Origin: Hevea brasiliensis
Lineage: Eukaryota > Streptophyta > Magnoliopsida > Malpighiales > Euphorbiaceae
Assembly: GCF_030052815.1 (NCBI RefSeq)
Contig: NC_079496.1
Span: forward strand, 70,793,652 to 70,857,651
Length of the DNA stretch: 64,000 bases
Reading direction: 5' to 3'
Below the pieces are notes generated by a model that was not told where the DNA came from, made no database searches, and saw only the letters and a program-made list of their open reading frames with translations. The translations under genes and the position numbers were made by a program. This document shows, piece after piece, positions 10,667 through 21,860 of this stretch; the stretch's first letter is position 1; every line of letters starts with the position of its first letter.

Positions 10667-11668
10667 CTAAATGATTATGAATGCCATGCGTGTAGCCATT
10701 AGGATGAACACAAACAAGTAAGCAAAAGGACTAGTCATATTATTTATTTTTGCCTCAAAATTGTCATCAAGTACATCAGAAATAACAATATCAGTATCAC
10801 TACTGTGAGCATTACAAAAGACAGACTCAAACTTAGGGGTGTAGGTCCAAGTGCTTGGCTTCCATGTAGACCTTAACTTGATAGCATTGACCTCTTGTTC
10901 TAATTCCTCAACATGCGGCAGCTCCTGGTCATCAGTCCATGCAATTGCACCCTCCCTGATAAACTTGGTGGGCTTGAGTCCCTCTTCATCTTCAGTTGGC
11001 TGATAGCCCAGCCCATATCTAGTGATCTGCCCCTTTATTTCTGGAAAAGTCACTAAGCCATTAGCTCTTTTTCCCAAACCCATGCCAGGAAAAAACTTCA
11101 TCTCTTTCATCATAGTGGCCACCCTAGGGTCCATCCAGTCTCCATAGATCCCAGCAACTTGGAAACCAGACAATAGTGGTACCGAACCATCCACTTGCAG
11201 CATAGCTACTTCCCCATCTCTTTCGGCATTGACAGTGATTACACCATCTTGGTGTGGGATCTTGATCTTTTGGTGGAGTGTAGAGGGGACTCCACCTAAG
11301 GGATGGAACCAGATTCTACCCAACAGTAAGGAGAATGTCATGGGGATGTCTAGCACAGTGAACTCAACTTCAGTCTCTATAGGCCCCACCTTAACCATAG
11401 TCTTGAATACCCCTATCACGTTTCTCTTTGAATCATCATAGGCCCTGATAACTAGATCAGAACCAGTTAGTTCAGACATAGAAATTCCTAACTTTGGCAA
11501 AATCTTCAGAGGGCATACATTGATGGCTGACCCATCATCTATCATCACACAAGGCACTTTCCACCCTCCAACCTCGGCGGTCACGAACAGAGCCCTACTA
11601 TGGTTTCTCCCCTCAGCTGGGAGATCATGATCAGAGAAAGTAATATGACCCCCATCTTCTATAAGCAC
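10667..11668 (-). pseudogene. Aspartic protease region of element C with a G-patch-like motif
   Basis: A 333-codon frame. The protease active site is the MIDDGSAINVCPL segment (residues 42-54, catalytic Asp in DDGS), with the partner LLLGRIW at about 114-120. At 195-204 the sequence GMGLGKRANG resembles a G-patch glycine motif, which retroviral proteases of some genera also carry. The last 30 residues look out of frame and precede the RT frame by about 40 nt, so a frameshift lies near 10680. It overlaps the gag frame by 10 nt, consistent with a former single polyprotein. Confidence 0.85.
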
Positions 11669-12501
11669 AACTTTGGCAATCTCTTCCGAGTTATCTCTGT
11701 GGAGACCTTGAGTACACTCAGGGCCTTGGTCAGTGCGGTTCTGTGTTTTTCTGATGCCAATAGCAATTCCCAGACCGTTACACTAGCCTGAGTCCTCTTC
11801 AATTGCCTAAGGAACTGATCATCCTCTTCATCTGTGTCCTCTTCAGCCAACACCTTGGCTTTCCCTCTCACGTTGTCCTTCTCCATGGGTGGATCAGGAT
11901 AATATCTACCACTCTTGGTCATGTGGCTCACTCTACTATTTTCCTCTGCGTCAGAGTCAACCCAAACATCTAACAAATCTTCCTCATCACTGGAACTATC
12001 CCAAATATCAATTGCCATTACAGATCGAGGTTCATCAAGCTTTTGGATAGGTTGGATAAGGTTGAGAATTTGGTCAGGATCAATTGAGGTGGTGGAAATC
12101 ATGTAAAGTCCTGGTGGAGGTGGAACATTATGGTTGGGCATTGGGTTGGTGCGTGTGTTGGGTCGATTTTCTGGGTCAGCTATTTTCTTAGCATCGATCA
12201 GGTCCTGAACTTCGTGTTTTAGCCGAAAACATCTATCAGTGTCATGGCCATGAGTTTGATGGAATTGGCAATATAGGTCAGCATTGTAATTGGGTGGCAG
12301 TGGGTTTGGTGGTGGTCTAGGTGCCAAGGGTTGGAGGAGACCTCGAGCTTTGAGTCGCTTGAAGACTTTAGATAGAGGTTGGTTGAATTGAGAGAACTTT
12401 CTAGGGGTGCGGGACACGGTTTGAACCCCAATGACTTTGTTTTCCCCAGTAATGTTGCCACCGACCGTATCCTCCTCTTGGGTGATAACTCTTCTTTTCA
12501 T
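11659..12501 (-). pseudogene. Gag C-terminal half of element C with zinc knuckle
   Basis: A 280-codon frame. The nucleocapsid-like knuckle CQFHQTHGHDTDRC sits at residues 78-91 (12229-12270), in the form usual for Tat Gag. It follows a proline-rich stretch (PLAPRPPPNPLPP), and an acidic tail with DSSSDEED and DTDEEDDQF follows. The protein would coat the RNA genome. The upstream part of Gag is separated by decayed sequence. Confidence 0.85.
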
Positions 12502-13013
12502 TGTTCAATACATCCTCCACTAATACCCCAAAGACATCATATAGCTGTTCAAAGGTAGCCAAGGGATAATAACAAAGTTTCTCATAATAACTAGGTCAGA
12601 CTTTTCACTACCAATCGCACTTGATCCTTTTCAAGAGCCTATTGGTCATCTTCATGGCCTTTTCCTCCATCTCAATAGATACTCAAAAGGTTTCATTTGG
12701 TGTTTGCCTAGTGGTCTCTAAGTCTCTCAGTAACATCTAAAGTCAGTATTATAGGAGTATTGTTGCACAAATCTCCTAACTAGCTCTTCCCAATCTTTTC
12801 TCACAAAGGGCTTCTAGCCCATGATACCATGAAGATGCAACCCTTCTAGTGACATAGAAAAGAACGAGTGACTTGGTTCTTAGTCAAACCAGTTGTTTTC
12901 ATGACTATAAGATAAGACACGAGGTGGGTTTTGGATCACCAAGACCATCGAATTTAGCCAAATCAGGCATCTTGAATTTTTCAGGTAGATTTCCATCCAA
13001 CTAGATGTCAAAG
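12502..13013 (-). pseudogene. Decayed central Gag of element C
   Basis: Translation of the minus strand gives recognisable fragments such as FKMPDLAKFDGLGDPK and SWYHGLEALCEKR, interrupted by many stops in all frames. This is the capsid-like part of Gag and it is much more degraded than the regions on either side. Confidence 0.65.
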
Positions 13014-13463
13014 TCATCTGCATCTAACAGCTTGCTTTTTCACACTGGCCTGAAGTTTTTCCATCATCTCAGTAACAACTCTAATCTCCTCACTTGTCCC
13101 CTTTTCTTTCTTTTTGGCCTTGTCTTGGAGATAATCTTCTTCATCCCACACATCATCAAAGGCTTTCTTTTTATTAGTCTCTTCTTCATGCCTTTTCAAC
13201 TGAACATCACTAGGCCCACCCATCTCTAACTTCTTCTCAAAGTTGGCCATGATTTTTCCTTCAAGCTCAGCCATCTTGGCATTCAAAGCTTCTTCAAGCA
13301 TCTGTCTAAACATGACCTTAGTGTCTTCCATTTTAGCTTGTGCAGGTGTAACTCTTACTAATCTCTTTCCCTCCCTAACCCAAGTGACCTGATTAGAAGT
13401 CTTCTTGATGTGTTCTAAAGCTATGTTTACTACAAGAGAAAAAAAAATACAAGGTTTTAACAT
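13014..13463 (-). pseudogene. Gag N-terminal part of element C
   Basis: A 149-codon frame rich in Lys and Glu. It contains MFRQMLEEALNAKMAELEGKIMANFEKKLE, a predicted coiled coil of the sort found at the start of Tat Gag proteins. It ends at VRCR and a stop, where decay begins. The true initiator is uncertain; the first Met is only the first in the open frame. Confidence 0.65.
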
Positions 13464-14260
13464 CTTATGCTATGTACAAATGCAATGCATGAATGCATGA
13501 ATATGCACTTTCATTTTTACCTTTGCCTTTACAAAGCCAAAACCGAACCGTACTAATACGACCAAAACTGAACCAAAACCGAACTGTATAAACCGAACTA
13601 AAATCGGACCAAAGACTAAATGATAAACTGAAAAGAATGTCTCCAGAAATGAATCTTCGCCCCCTTATACCTTCAACTCTCACGCATGTGGTAAGAAAAA
13701 TTCTATCCTAGGTTATGGTACACTGGACACACCAACAGGGGGTGGTCCAGGACGATCCTTCCCTCACAAACAAAGGATTTATATCCTTAAAGTTTAACCA
13801 TAAGTAAGCATCCTCTTGCTTACCATGGGTTTTAAAATGGACTTGGGCCTATACACACATTGGGTTTATGTATAGGCCTAGGTTCATCTTAACTACAACT
13901 AGAACTTATGGTTTGAACAGTAAGGATACGAATCCAGCACAACAAAAATCTACGGGGTACCTAGGGTTGAAATCTATGGCTCATGGGCTTTATTGGGTAG
14001 GAAAAGGGTCACCCATGCGAGAGCTTGTCCATTAAGCACAACGGCCGGAGCTGTGGCTCTTTTATATACTCGAAGGTACGGGCATGGGGTGCTAGCATTC
14101 ACCAATTCGTCATAGCTCGAGTAGAACCATGGTCTCCTTGGCTAGTACTAACGAGGCTGAAAGGGTAAGGGTGATCCGTGTGATAGTGTAGTGCAATGCA
14201 AAAAGTTTAACAAAGGAATAATATTAGACTAATAGAAACATGTTGGAGTAACTATCCATT
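13464..14260 (-). other. Untranslated leader of element C
   Basis: About 800 nt between PBS and gag. It contains a short run of variants of a ccgaac or ccaaaac motif (13540-13620). I see no reading frame and no further clear structure. Confidence 0.6.
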
Positions 14261-14262
14261 TA

Positions 14263-14281
14263 GTCCCCAGTGGAGTCGCCA
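14263..14281 (-). other. Primer binding site of element C (TGGCGACTCC type)
   Basis: On the minus strand TGGCGACTCCACTGGGGAC begins three bases after the end of the 5' LTR. This resembles the PBS of Tat/Ogre-type elements, usually assigned to a tRNA-Arg. It differs from the TGGTATCAGAGC (initiator Met) site of all other elements here. Confidence 0.75.
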
Positions 14282-16576
14282 AACTGTAGGGGTGAGGCGT
14301 GAGGCGAAATATCATCCATTAGAATTATATAAAATGCACCAGGTAATGCCCAGGAAAGATGGTGGAGTCACAATGGTCTCACTTAAGTACCACCTCCTTA
14401 GACAGCATTTCCTAGACATGCACTTCATACAATCCTAATAGAATCAAACCACTGGTAAGTACTGTCTTCCCATAACACTACCACGGTACTAAGGATTTAT
14501 GCCACAAAGGCATAGATAGACAGGAGTCGCCACCGGGTAATAAGGGACATATTCGATGTTTCTTCCGAGGGTCATGGATGGCAACTTACTCCTTGCGAGT
14601 TTCCACAACCGTCATTACCATAGCCCAATGTCTAGGTTCGGGATAGTGGGTACGTAAGGGAAGGTGTTAGGCACCCTTACGCTGGTCTAACCTCGTTAAT
14701 TCGAGTGCCAGTCCTCTACTAATGTTTCTAGAAGTCTTGTTTATTATTCCTTTATTAAACTCTATCCTAAAAAATGCAATTCTAATCCTACACACGCAAG
14801 TAATTCACAAAAAGGGTTGTTGTTTACACACAATTTTCATGCACAAGTAATTCCTATCTATGGGGTTGCTAATTATTTAAATGATATTTACCAGATGACT
14901 AAAATTAATTTATTATTGGGAATTTAATTTATAAACAAATTCAATTTCAAATAACCCTATGTTTCTATTTAATCTAATTAATTAATTTTCACCAAGTTAC
15001 CTTAAGGATAATTGAACTAAGTTAATTATGTACATGTGTAATTTATTCTAATATCACATAAGTCCCAAAAATCACAACCTAATAAAGATTTCTAACATGC
15101 AAATTTATTTTACAATTACTAAGTATTAAATTAAATTTATTTTACATGCCAATATTAGTTTAATTTACAAACAAGATTAATTTTAATTTACAAAGTATTT
15201 ATTTAAATTAATTACATGCAAAAGTCAGTTAAATTAAAAACAAAGTTAATTTTAATTTACCAAATAAAAGTTCTATTATTACTACAGTTTCATGCCAATG
15301 GTTATTCAAGAAGTCTTAGAGCTACTTAACTGTTGGTAAATGCAGTTGCCATTGGGGCAAGCTACCCTTAAAAGAGGGTCTTCTCTTCTAGTATGGCAAT
15401 GATATCCCTGGCTTACTCCCGTTTAGCTCCATATAAGCTCCACGCAAATGCCCTCTTTGGTACTTACCTTAGGGCTACTTACCAATTTTGTTTGTAATAA
15501 AAAATAAAGAAACTAAAGAAAATAAAAGAAATAAAGAAAAATATTAATAACAATTTACATTGGATTCTAACTCTAGTCTCCTAAAGGGTTAAGATTCCTA
15601 ATTAATTACAACTACCTAATGGTCTAAGTCTTCTAACATTATCCAAACACTTCATAACACTTCTTGAATTAAAAGAACACAGAAAATAGATCAAATATCA
15701 ATTAAAACCTAAGAAAATACAAGAATATGCATAAATATACAATTTTTAAATTCTGGCAGATTAACAGTAGCAAGAAATTCGATTTTTTAAAAATAGTTAA
15801 ACATGCCTAAAAATCATAAAAAAATTACAGAAGATAGCCTACATATCATACAATAACATAAAATTTATAAATCAAACAAAACCCTAGCCGAATGATCTAC
15901 ATAAATCGTAACTCTTCTAAGTGACAGAATCGTACTACTTTTTTGTAAAATTCATAACTCATTAACCACAAAAGATATGAATGCAAAACCAATTGGAAAA
16001 GATTCATAAGATTCTGAAGTTAATTTTAGACACTAGATTTGCACAAAAATATTAAGGAACAAGGGAGATATGGGCTCCACAAGTCGGATATCCTGCAAAT
16101 CAGATTTTACAGGAACCCTAACTTCAAACAGCCATAACTTACAAAATATTAAAGCTTTTTTAGTGATTCTTGAGCCTAAAATTAATGGAAGTTCGTGTAG
16201 AATATGAATATAATTTTTACAAATTTTTTACATATTTAGAAAATAAAGAAAAATAATAAAAATACGAGAGACAGAAACTAAACATGTGCAGAGTTGTGTA
16301 TCCCCTCAAATTAAACATGATTACATGATCTATATGAACATATAAAATAAATTGAAGACAAATAGCATAGAATTAAAATATTGCGTGGCATAGATCTTGA
16401 AAAGAAAACAATAAAAACTGACCTTCCAGAAATCTTATATGAAAATCTTCTTGAAGAAAAAAAAATAATAAGGAAGAACTCAAAGAGTCTTAAATATCTC
16501 TAAATTTCTTATAACTCTGAATTTTCTCTATCTCTCTCCTCCTTTCATCCCCCTCTTCTTCTCTTCTCTAGTAGGG

Positions 16577-16584
16577 TATTTATA
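16577..16584 (-). promoter_or_regulatory. TATA-like box in the C 5' LTR
   Basis: TATAAATA on the minus strand, placed as in the other LTR. In the 5' LTR it is the likely promoter of the element. The 154-bp duplication 16607-16914 is directly upstream. Confidence 0.5.
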
Positions 16585-16606
16585 GGGTTTTGGGAGAGAG
16601 GTGTGA

Positions 16607-16914
16607 TAGGATTTGGAGTCTTAGGATGATAAAGTTTAGATGACTTAAACAACTACAATTGCAGAGTTCGAATAAGACTGGGATATGGGTGAGGTGTTTC
16701 AACCAATAGGAAGACAGGAAAAAATGGAAGGCACCAATAGGGAATGAGGAAGAGGTGTGGTAGGATTTAGAGTCTTAGGGTGATAAAGTTTAGATGACTT
16801 AAATAACTGCGATTGCAGAATTCGAATAAGACTGGGATATGGGTGAGGTGTTTCAACCAATAGGAAGACAGGAAAAAATGGAAAGCACCAATAGGGAGTG
16901 AGGAAGAGAGTGGG
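16607..16914 (-). repeat. 154-bp tandem duplication in the C 5' LTR
   Basis: Copies start at 16607 and 16761, matching the duplication at 4804-5111. It therefore predates the insertion of C. Confidence 0.85.
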
Positions 16915-17268
16915 GCCAAGGAGGAGAGAGATATTTTTTTATTTTAATATTTAGAAAATAATTAAATGGGTCCCATTTAAAATTTCTAACTAGGCTTTCT
17001 TAGGCCCATGGAGCCCAATTAAACTTAATTAGATCCATTTAAAAAACTACCCATATAAAATTTAAACAAAATAAAATTTTATTTAAATTTAATTAAATTA
17101 ATTTTCCCAAAACTTTATTATTATTTTTATTTTTTCAAGATCATGCCACGAAATTAATAATTCAGCTCAATGCCTCCAATTACATCTTACAGTCATATAA
17201 TTTTTCATCATCGGGTTTCCCACGGCCTCAATGCACATACTCATCACAAAATAAGAGTCTACAGTAAT

Positions 17269-17322
17269 TTATTAGGTATACTACGGGATCATGTTATGCC
17301 TTACTGAGGGGTAGGGTGTGAC
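17269..17322 (+). repeat. Last 54 bp of the B LTR
   Basis: This continues the LTR interrupted at 2478 and ends GGTGTGACA at 17322. The 54 bp match the final bases of A's LTRs with few changes. The next bases (gaaac, 17323-17327) belong to D's gag and would be one half of B's TSD; the other half is off the window. Confidence 0.9.
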
Positions 17323-18007
17323 AGAAACCCATAACTTGCATTCTCAGACTCTGCCTTAGCCCGGACTCAAGCCTCTTGCATCTGTCTCTGGGGGTGGAGA
17401 CTAAGCTTCCAGCATAGTGGCTTAGCCTTGAGAAATCTCTTTCATATTCTGCTACAGTTCGGTTCCCTTGTTTCAAACTCAAGAATTCTTGCAACTTCAT
17501 GTCCACATATGCATCGGGAACCCATTTCTGTCGGAACTCCCTCAAAAAGTCTGTCAATATCAGCAAAGGTGGCTCAACTAGGCTGTGGGGGATGGTCTTC
17601 CACCATTCAAATGCATCCCCTTGCAACAAGGAAACAGAATACTCAAACTTCAGCTCTTCCGTACATTGCAGCTTTCTGAAAACTCGTTCCATTCTTTCCA
17701 ACCACGGTTCTGCCTCCAGTGGATCCACAGTGCCTTTAAACTCAGTGGCCCCAAATTTCATCAATTTTTCATACTGCCGAGCTGAGGGCTGTGGTTGTGC
17801 TACAGGTACTGGCATCTTAGCTTGGGGTGGCACATTACCCGCCATTTGTTGAAAGAAGGCAGCCATCTGCTGCATAAATTGAGCAAGAAACTGCGGTGCT
17901 GGAGCAGGAGCTGGAGTGGCTGACCCACTCACGTTCTGGAGTGCTGGGGCTTCCCTTTGAACCTCAGCCTCAACAGATTGTTCTTCGGAATGATCTCCTC
18001 CTTCCAT
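17323..18007 (-). pseudogene. Gag of element D, truncated by the B insertion
   Basis: The open frame starts at 18007 (MEGGDHSEEQSV) and runs without a break for about 228 codons, until it enters LTR sequence. After an Ala/Pro-rich start and a FMQQMAAFFQQMAG segment comes the chromovirus Gag core: FKGTVDPLEAEPWLERMERVF, SVSLLQGDAFEWWKTIP, FREFRQKWVPDAYVDMKLQEFLSLKQG and VAEYERDFSRLSHYAG. The zinc knuckle is missing because B cuts it. It is the best-preserved Gag of its family here and is closely similar to the Gag of E, A and H. Its last nine codons are B LTR sequence. Confidence 0.92.
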
Positions 18008-18176
18008 TCCGTTTTCTCAAATTTTCTACTTCCTGAGATTAAACACAAGGAGGTTGGCCTCCGTTAGTGCATATTCATGATGTAAATATGTCATATGTAT
18101 CAATTTAAGACACTTGAGCAGTTGTACTTATCAATAAAATGTTCATATACATAGTCAAAATTTATTGAAAAACCAT

Positions 18177-18188
18177 GCTCTGATACCA
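18177..18188 (-). other. Primer binding site of element D
   Basis: TGGTATCAGAGC on the minus strand, complementary to the 3' end of plant initiator Met tRNA. It lies 8 nt (TGTTTTAG) after the LTR end, the same spacing as in A, E and H. Confidence 0.9.
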
Positions 18189-18196
18189 CTAAAACA

Positions 18197-21100
18197 TGTC
18201 ACACCATACCCCTCCGTAAGGCATAACATGATCCCGTAGAATACTTAATGAACTACCGAACTTCACCTACATATAACCCATTAAGTTCCCTACAAGGGAT
18301 TTTAAAATGATTTTCTTACATTTTGGAAGTAGTGAGCATTTTGATAAGAATTTAAAACCATTTATTCAAGTTTAAATACTAATAAAAAAATTTTTCCATT
18401 TTAGTTTTGCCGTAAATTTTATAAAAATTTTGACAGAGTTCCCTCTGTATTTTGAGAAACCAGTTCTTCAAAGACTTGTAAAAAGCACTTCCAAAAATAT
18501 TTCACAACTCCCAACCTTCAATAATTCACAATTCAACTCAAATCAATTCATTCCAAAACAGTTCCACAATCCAAATCAAATTTGTCAACTCAGAATATTT
18601 AATAATTCCATTCACAAAACATAAAGCAGGAAATTCATATGTACAAATATTAAATTTACAGAAGAGAATCCAAAATAATATTGTTACAATTTATTTACAA
18701 CTGCTCAACTACATTGATACATACAACATTTTTATATTTACATCAAGATTATCTACAAGGGTATAAAATAATACCCGTACAAAATTATCAGAGTAGTCCT
18801 CGATTTAACAGCAGCTCACTCTGCTACTTTCTCCTTGCTCTTATCTGCGATAGCAAAATAAGCTATCGCTGAGTATAAAAATACTCACTGATGCACAATA
18901 AAAATTTAAAATGCCATAATTAAATCATTCATTGCCAAACATACTTTAAATATTTCTCAATCTCATTTCACAAGTATCCAAGTTCATAATAACACCGTTT
19001 TGTCAAATAATCTATTAAACACAGTTTAGTCAAACAATTTCATAAACACAGTGTTGCCAAAGTCATACACAACTTAAGTCATGACACAAAATTTCCGATC
19101 AATGCCGTATTGTACACTACGACAAAGCAATCTCAACCCCATTAATCGAAACCAATGAGGGAGGTGGCTAGCTAGCTAATGAGTACTCATCCGATCTACA
19201 ACCTCAACTGCCAAGCCAGAGAGGGAGGAAAATAAACGATCTCAACCCCATAAATGGAGGAGAAAAAATGTGATACTGTCATGCTAAGTGTGAATCCAAA
19301 ATCAATTTAAAACAATTATTTTCAACAATTTATGAGAGATCCCAAACAATTTTCAAAGTCATTTTTGTAGTCACAAAGTGGCAACACAATTCATAAATAA
19401 CACAGCGATTTCATAAAGTATAGCAATTCAAATTTTCAATTGGAAAACAATTACATAAATTTATTGTGCATAAACCTGACTAGAGTCGCCTCTAGGCCTT
19501 GACTCAGTCTCTCTGAGCTTCCAAGTCTTTTTCAGCTGAAACACATAATTTCATAGTGTTTCAGTACCATAACTTAACATAAGTCCAAAAATAAATTTAA
19601 CTTCACTTTAACTAGTTCTATTGCGTTAAATTCGACGTTCTCAAAGTTTTTGTGTTTCGGGTTACTATTCACTACACTATTCAAGTCAAATTATTGACTT
19701 TTTAAGGATTAATAGGTATGGGAACTCCAACTTCACCCACATACCATATTTTGGTCACCAAACTTGTTGGTTTTGGTCATTTTTTCAAAGCGTAGATCAT
19801 TTTGGCAAAATTGCCAATTTTTAGTTTTAGTGCTCCGAAGTTACACTGTTCCATTGATCGATCTACTGTTGGAATTTGACAAAACGTCATTCATAGAAAA
19901 TGTTCCTTATTGTCTTAAGTGTATTCTCATTTTTGGATCACCTCAATCGGAGTTTTGTAGCTCAAGTTATGGCTAAAATAAGTTTACTGTTTACGTGCAC
20001 TGTTCATACTGGTATCTTGGGTTCTGGCAGATTTTGATCCAACTTTGGTAAGTAATTTAATCAAGTTAAGTTCATAATTTGGTCTAACTTTCTTCATATG
20101 AAATGTTCTACTATGTCTTAGGCTTCCATCGGTTCAAGAACCGCCTAAATTGGAGTTTTGTAGAGAGAGTTATAACCCTTCAAGCATTGCTGCTCAATGA
20201 AAATTCTGCAGAGTTGCAGGTTTGGTAACTTAACTTTGCTCAATAATTTGAATGGGTTAATGGCATAATTTGGGGTGGTGTTCTTCATGACAGTTTTAGA
20301 TCTATGTCTTATCTAATTTCTGGTAAAATTTCAGGTCATTTTGACCCTCCTAGCTCGAGTTATGACCAAATGAACAGTTACTGTTCATTTGGTCGATTTA
20401 ATCTTGATGGCAGCCTGCTCTCATTTCACTTTGGTCAATTGTTTCACCAAGTTTTAGTCAGTTTTTGGCCATGTTTCCTTAATAAAAATTGTGCTATTTT
20501 ATGTTTATTTTCATCCCCAACTGGTGGCATATCAATTGGACTTGTAAAATTTGAGTTTTGGTCCTTCAAAGTGGGTTTGGTAATGCTGCCAGCAGCATGA
20601 CCATTTACCTCCGAATTTAACTTAGTTTCCTATCATTCCCACACAAGTTATTTGGTCATAATTGACCATTATTTCACTTCACAATAGGTCCAACATGCCA
20701 TTTATGCATTTCTCCAAATTTTGGTTCACAATCCCTAACTCACTAACTCTTGCATTTAACCATTTCAATGCCTTTAACTATCATCACTTAACTCACTAAG
20801 GTTCATATTCCTATCCAAGTCAATCAAGCCATGCAAATCACACTCTCCACAATGTTGGCCGAAATTCAGTTTGGTCCTTCTCCCATGTTTTTATTTCATT
20901 TCATAAATTCTAAGCTCATGTCAACATTTGCATATGCATTTAAGGAAGTAAAATAACAAGTTAACACACTAACGTTTCTTAAATCTTCAAAACCCTAACC
21001 TTTGCTCTTCTTTCTTCTTGTAATCTCCTTCTTAAGTAGTAATAACAAGCTTTAGTAGAATTTTTAGGGGAGTTATGAGAATTGAGTGGAAAAATTAAAG

Positions 21101-21860
21101 CTTGTATGCAAGCTTTAATGGTGGCTTTTCATGGAGGAAAATGAGAGAGGATGGGGCGGCACAAGGAAGAAGAAAATGAGACTTTTCTAATTTTTTTTTC
21201 TTTTATTTCCTTTTATTTATTTTGCTTTGGAAGACCACAAAAATCAAATTTAATAAATATTTAATTAATTCTTTTATGACATCATTCATGATGTCATCAC
21301 CTTTGACTTTTCTAACTTCTTTCTCTTTTTTTTTTTCTATTTATTTTTTTCTATTAGTTCTTTAATTTAATTCTCGATTCCGAAATTTTCTTTTCTCCGA
21401 TTTTATTTGACAGTTAGGTCAGGAGTCAGCTCTCGGGGTCAATTGACCAAATCTCCCCTCGCCGGTTCATCCCGGTTTGCAAATAATCCAATATTTCTTT
21501 CGGCTCCTTGACCTAATTATTTGACTAACTTAATAGTTCTTTTTCGTGATTTTCTCTTTTCCACTGTGTTCATAAGGGTCATAAGGACCGCAGCGTCACT
21601 TTTTACAGTTCAAAATTTGAGTTTAAAACGACTTCGCAGTCGTTCCCGAGGAGGTTACCCATCGCTGTGACTCTCGGCTCGTTTAACTTCTTATGTTCTG
21701 CTTTTCTTATTTATACTTAACTAATTGAACCTTACTAATTATTTGTGTTTATGGTTTCTCTAGTTGTCTTAAGTATGGTTCTAATCCCCTTACTTGTCCG
21801 GACCGACACCGGTCACCGGAATAGTGAAATATACCAGGCTATACAAATAGGGGTGTTACA
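18197..21860 (-). repeat. 5' LTR of element D
   Basis: 3664 bp, starting TGTAACACCCC and ending GGTGTGACA in element orientation. It is related to the LTRs of E and, more distantly, A, B and H. It contains the double hairpin at 18847-18887. It is AT-rich and has no gene; the short open frames are incidental. Confidence 0.92.
18847..18887 (-). other. Conserved LTR double hairpin (D copy)
   Basis: Two adjacent perfect inverted repeats: GCGATAGC/GCTATCGC (18847-18854 with 18862-18869, 7-nt loop) and TGAGTAT/ATACTCA (18870-18876 with 18881-18887, AAAA loop). The structure lies about 650-690 bp from the 3' end of the LTR. Structures at the same place in E, F, G, H and A use different stem sequences that still pair. 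Confidence 0.7.

Larger units (their letters stand above)
2479..17263 (-). mobile_element. Element C: complete Tat-lineage Ty3/Gypsy retrotransposon
   Basis: C is a 14.8-kb element in minus orientation, inserted in the LTR of B. The TSD gtaat flanks it at 2474-2478 and 17264-17268, and the uninterrupted version of the site is visible in A. Reading on the minus strand the order is 5' LTR (14285-17263), PBS, leader, gag with a CX3HX3GHX4C-like knuckle, protease, RT-RNase H, a second RNase H of archaeal type, integrase without chromodomain, a repeat-rich 3' UTR, PPT and 3' LTR (2479-5460). The second RNase H and the TGGCGACTCC-type PBS fit the Tat clade (Ogre/Retand relatives). The LTRs are 2982 and 2979 bp and nearly identical by eye, so the insertion is fairly young, but every coding segment carries stops or frameshifts. 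Confidence 0.95.
14285..17263 (-). repeat. 5' LTR of element C
   Basis: The right copy of the C LTR (2979 bp) is nearly identical to 2479-5460. It contains the second copies of the TATA-like box and of the 154-bp duplication. Differences near 14530-14690 are mostly single-base losses in G, C and CAG contexts. Confidence 0.95.
17323..21860 (-). mobile_element. Element D: 5' part of a Tekay-type chromovirus
   Basis: The visible part in minus orientation is the 5' LTR (18197-21860), the PBS (18177-18188), a leader and the first two thirds of gag, which is cut at 17323 by the B insertion. Pol and the 3' LTR would lie beyond the left edge. The right LTR end (TGTAACACCCC in element orientation) abuts E's 3' LTR about 16 bp from E's end, so D inserted into E. 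Confidence 0.88.

Noticed and set aside
10626..10690. Possible Ogre-type intron between protease and RT of element C
   Set aside because: The frames approach each other within about 40 nt and a simple frameshift explains the gap. No convincing GT...AG pair restoring the frame was seen.
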